Part shown: piece by piece, positions 15,813 through 16,464 of the stretch | How the letters are laid out: the number at the start of each line of letters is the position of its first letter | How positions within the stretch are numbered: the stretch's first letter is position 1 | Assembly: GCA_900772575.1 (NCBI GenBank) | Contig: CAAHEN010000115.1 | Span: 1 to 16,464 of the forward strand | Direction of reading: 5' to 3' | DNA: 16,464 bases | From: Bacteroidaceae bacterium | GTDB taxonomy: Bacteria; Bacteroidota; Bacteroidia; Bacteroidales; Bacteroidaceae | Translations under genes and position numbers: made by a program | The notes under the pieces: generated by a model | Seen by the model: the letters and a program-made list of their open reading frames with translations, nothing else | Told to the model about the DNA's origin: nothing | Database searches by the model: none

Positions 15813-15820
15813 CAAAAGTA
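15813..15820 (-). promoter_or_regulatory. Bacteroidetes -7 element abutting the permease start
   Basis: The minus strand reads TACTTTTG followed by CAGCA and then ATG, with an AAAAATGTCG run just upstream. This matches TAnnTTTG. A start point 5-7 bases downstream would fall on or next to the ATG at 15807. No good TTG is seen at the -33 position. It would drive the permease and ribBA. Confidence 0.7.
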
Positions 15821-15890
15821 CGACATTTTTCCATATCCCCGAAATAATCACGTACCAGTCATCGGGCAGCACAGCTTGCGCGGCCCAGCT

Positions 15891-16464
15891 TCAGCCCTCG
15901 TCTATGGCCAGCACCTCCTGTTCGAAACGGTCGCGGTGCAGGGCACGGTTCTTGAGGCGATTGCGATAGAAATATATCGTATTGACCGCAATATCCAGAA
16001 TGGTAGCCATGCGCTGGCAATCTGTGATGCCAAGCCGCAACAAGGCGAGCAGGCGCAGCTCGTTGTTCATCAATTCACTTTCAGGCAGCTCGATGCGGCA
16101 CTCTGGCTGAAGCAAGGCATTGATGCGTTCGCACCAGTCGGGATAGAGATGCGTAAAAGCGATGTCGAAACGCTGGAGCAGCCGTTTCTGGTTGCCATCC
16201 ATCTGCTGCGCCCCGCTCTGCAAGAGTTTCAGCACCTGCACGGCTTCACCGGCCCGCAGTTTGCGGACGACCGTCTGGCGGAGGTGCCCCAGCTCGAAGA
16301 TGGCATCGATGCCAATGCCCAAGAAGCGCTTGCTGCTCTCGCCGAGGCGCTCTGTGCGCCGGGCATAGCGTTCGTTGTCCGCCTCCAGCTCCCGCAGGCG
16401 GCGCATGGCCGCTTCGGCTGAGCGTTGCCTGACCTCTGCCCTCAGCTGGCCACAACGGCGGTCA
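15891..16464 (-). CDS. DUF6377-like transcriptional regulator, C-terminal part
   Basis: The reading frame is open to the right window edge, so the gene's 5' end is missing and about 190 C-terminal residues are visible. The first part (residues before and after RRLRELEADNERY) is charged and heptad-like, suggesting a coiled coil. A helical region follows with SSKRFLGIGIDAIFELG and LLQRFDIAFTHLYPDW. The end has a LuxR-like helix-turn-helix: ELRLLALLRLGITDCQRMA, then ILDIAVNTIYFYRNRLKNRA. This arrangement matches Bacteroidetes DUF6377 proteins, which usually carry N-terminal tetratricopeptide repeats, one membrane helix, a coiled coil and this DNA-binding end. Here the N-terminal parts lie outside the window. 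It is separated from the permease gene by a promoter and appears to be an independent unit. Target genes cannot be inferred. Confidence 0.75.
   Translation of the reverse strand, partial: DRRCGQLRAEVRQRSAEAAMRRLRELEADNERYARRTERLGESSKRFLGIGIDAIFELGHLRQTVVRKLRAGEAVQVLKLLQSGAQQMDGNQKRLLQRFDIAFTHLYPDWCERINALLQPECRIELPESELMNNELRLLALLRLGITDCQRMATILDIAVNTIYFYRNRLKNRALHRDRFEQEVLAIDEG

Overview
The window looks like a chromosomal segment of a Bacteroidales bacterium, most likely Prevotella-like. All convincing genes lie on the minus strand, so transcription runs right to left. Three lines of evidence support the lineage. Three intergenic sites match the Bacteroidetes -7 promoter consensus TAnnTTTG (TACCTTTG, TATCTTTG and TACTTTTG, each followed by C). 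Start codons lack clear Shine-Dalgarno sequences. Several proteins have Bacteroidetes forms: a DnaE with an insert in its PHP domain, a fused RibBA, an enlarged LptF/LptG-type permease and a DUF6377-like regulator.

Right to left (5' to 3' on the minus strand), the layout is as follows. (1) 16464-15891 is the C-terminal part of a DUF6377-like regulator, cut by the window edge. (2) 15807-12377 holds an LptF/LptG-type permease and ribBA (riboflavin synthesis), 26 bp apart, with a promoter directly against the permease start. (3) 12274-11555 is a Bax inhibitor-1/YccA membrane protein. (4) 11504-10305 is a PLP-dependent aspartate aminotransferase. (5) 10304-9612 is a gene-poor stretch of about 690 bp with a bidirectional-terminator-like hairpin, a leftward consensus promoter abutting a perfect 20-bp palindrome, and a degenerate array of six or seven units with a period of about 21 bp. 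(6) 9611-7029 is a promoter, a TPP riboswitch, thiE and thiC, forming a thiamine-responsive operon. (7) 6963-155 holds dnaE (replicative polymerase), trxA (thioredoxin), a small acidic protein of unknown function, and ligA (NAD-dependent DNA ligase).

The genes are mostly housekeeping: DNA replication and joining (dnaE, ligA), redox (trxA), cofactor synthesis (thiE, thiC, ribBA), amino-acid metabolism (aminotransferase) and envelope transport (LptF/G type). I see no prophage, insertion sequence, CRISPR array, tRNA or rRNA, and no clear defence or secretion system. The unexplained signal is concentrated in the 9612-10304 intergenic region and in the apparently leaderless start of the permease gene. 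Everything was read by eye, without database searches.
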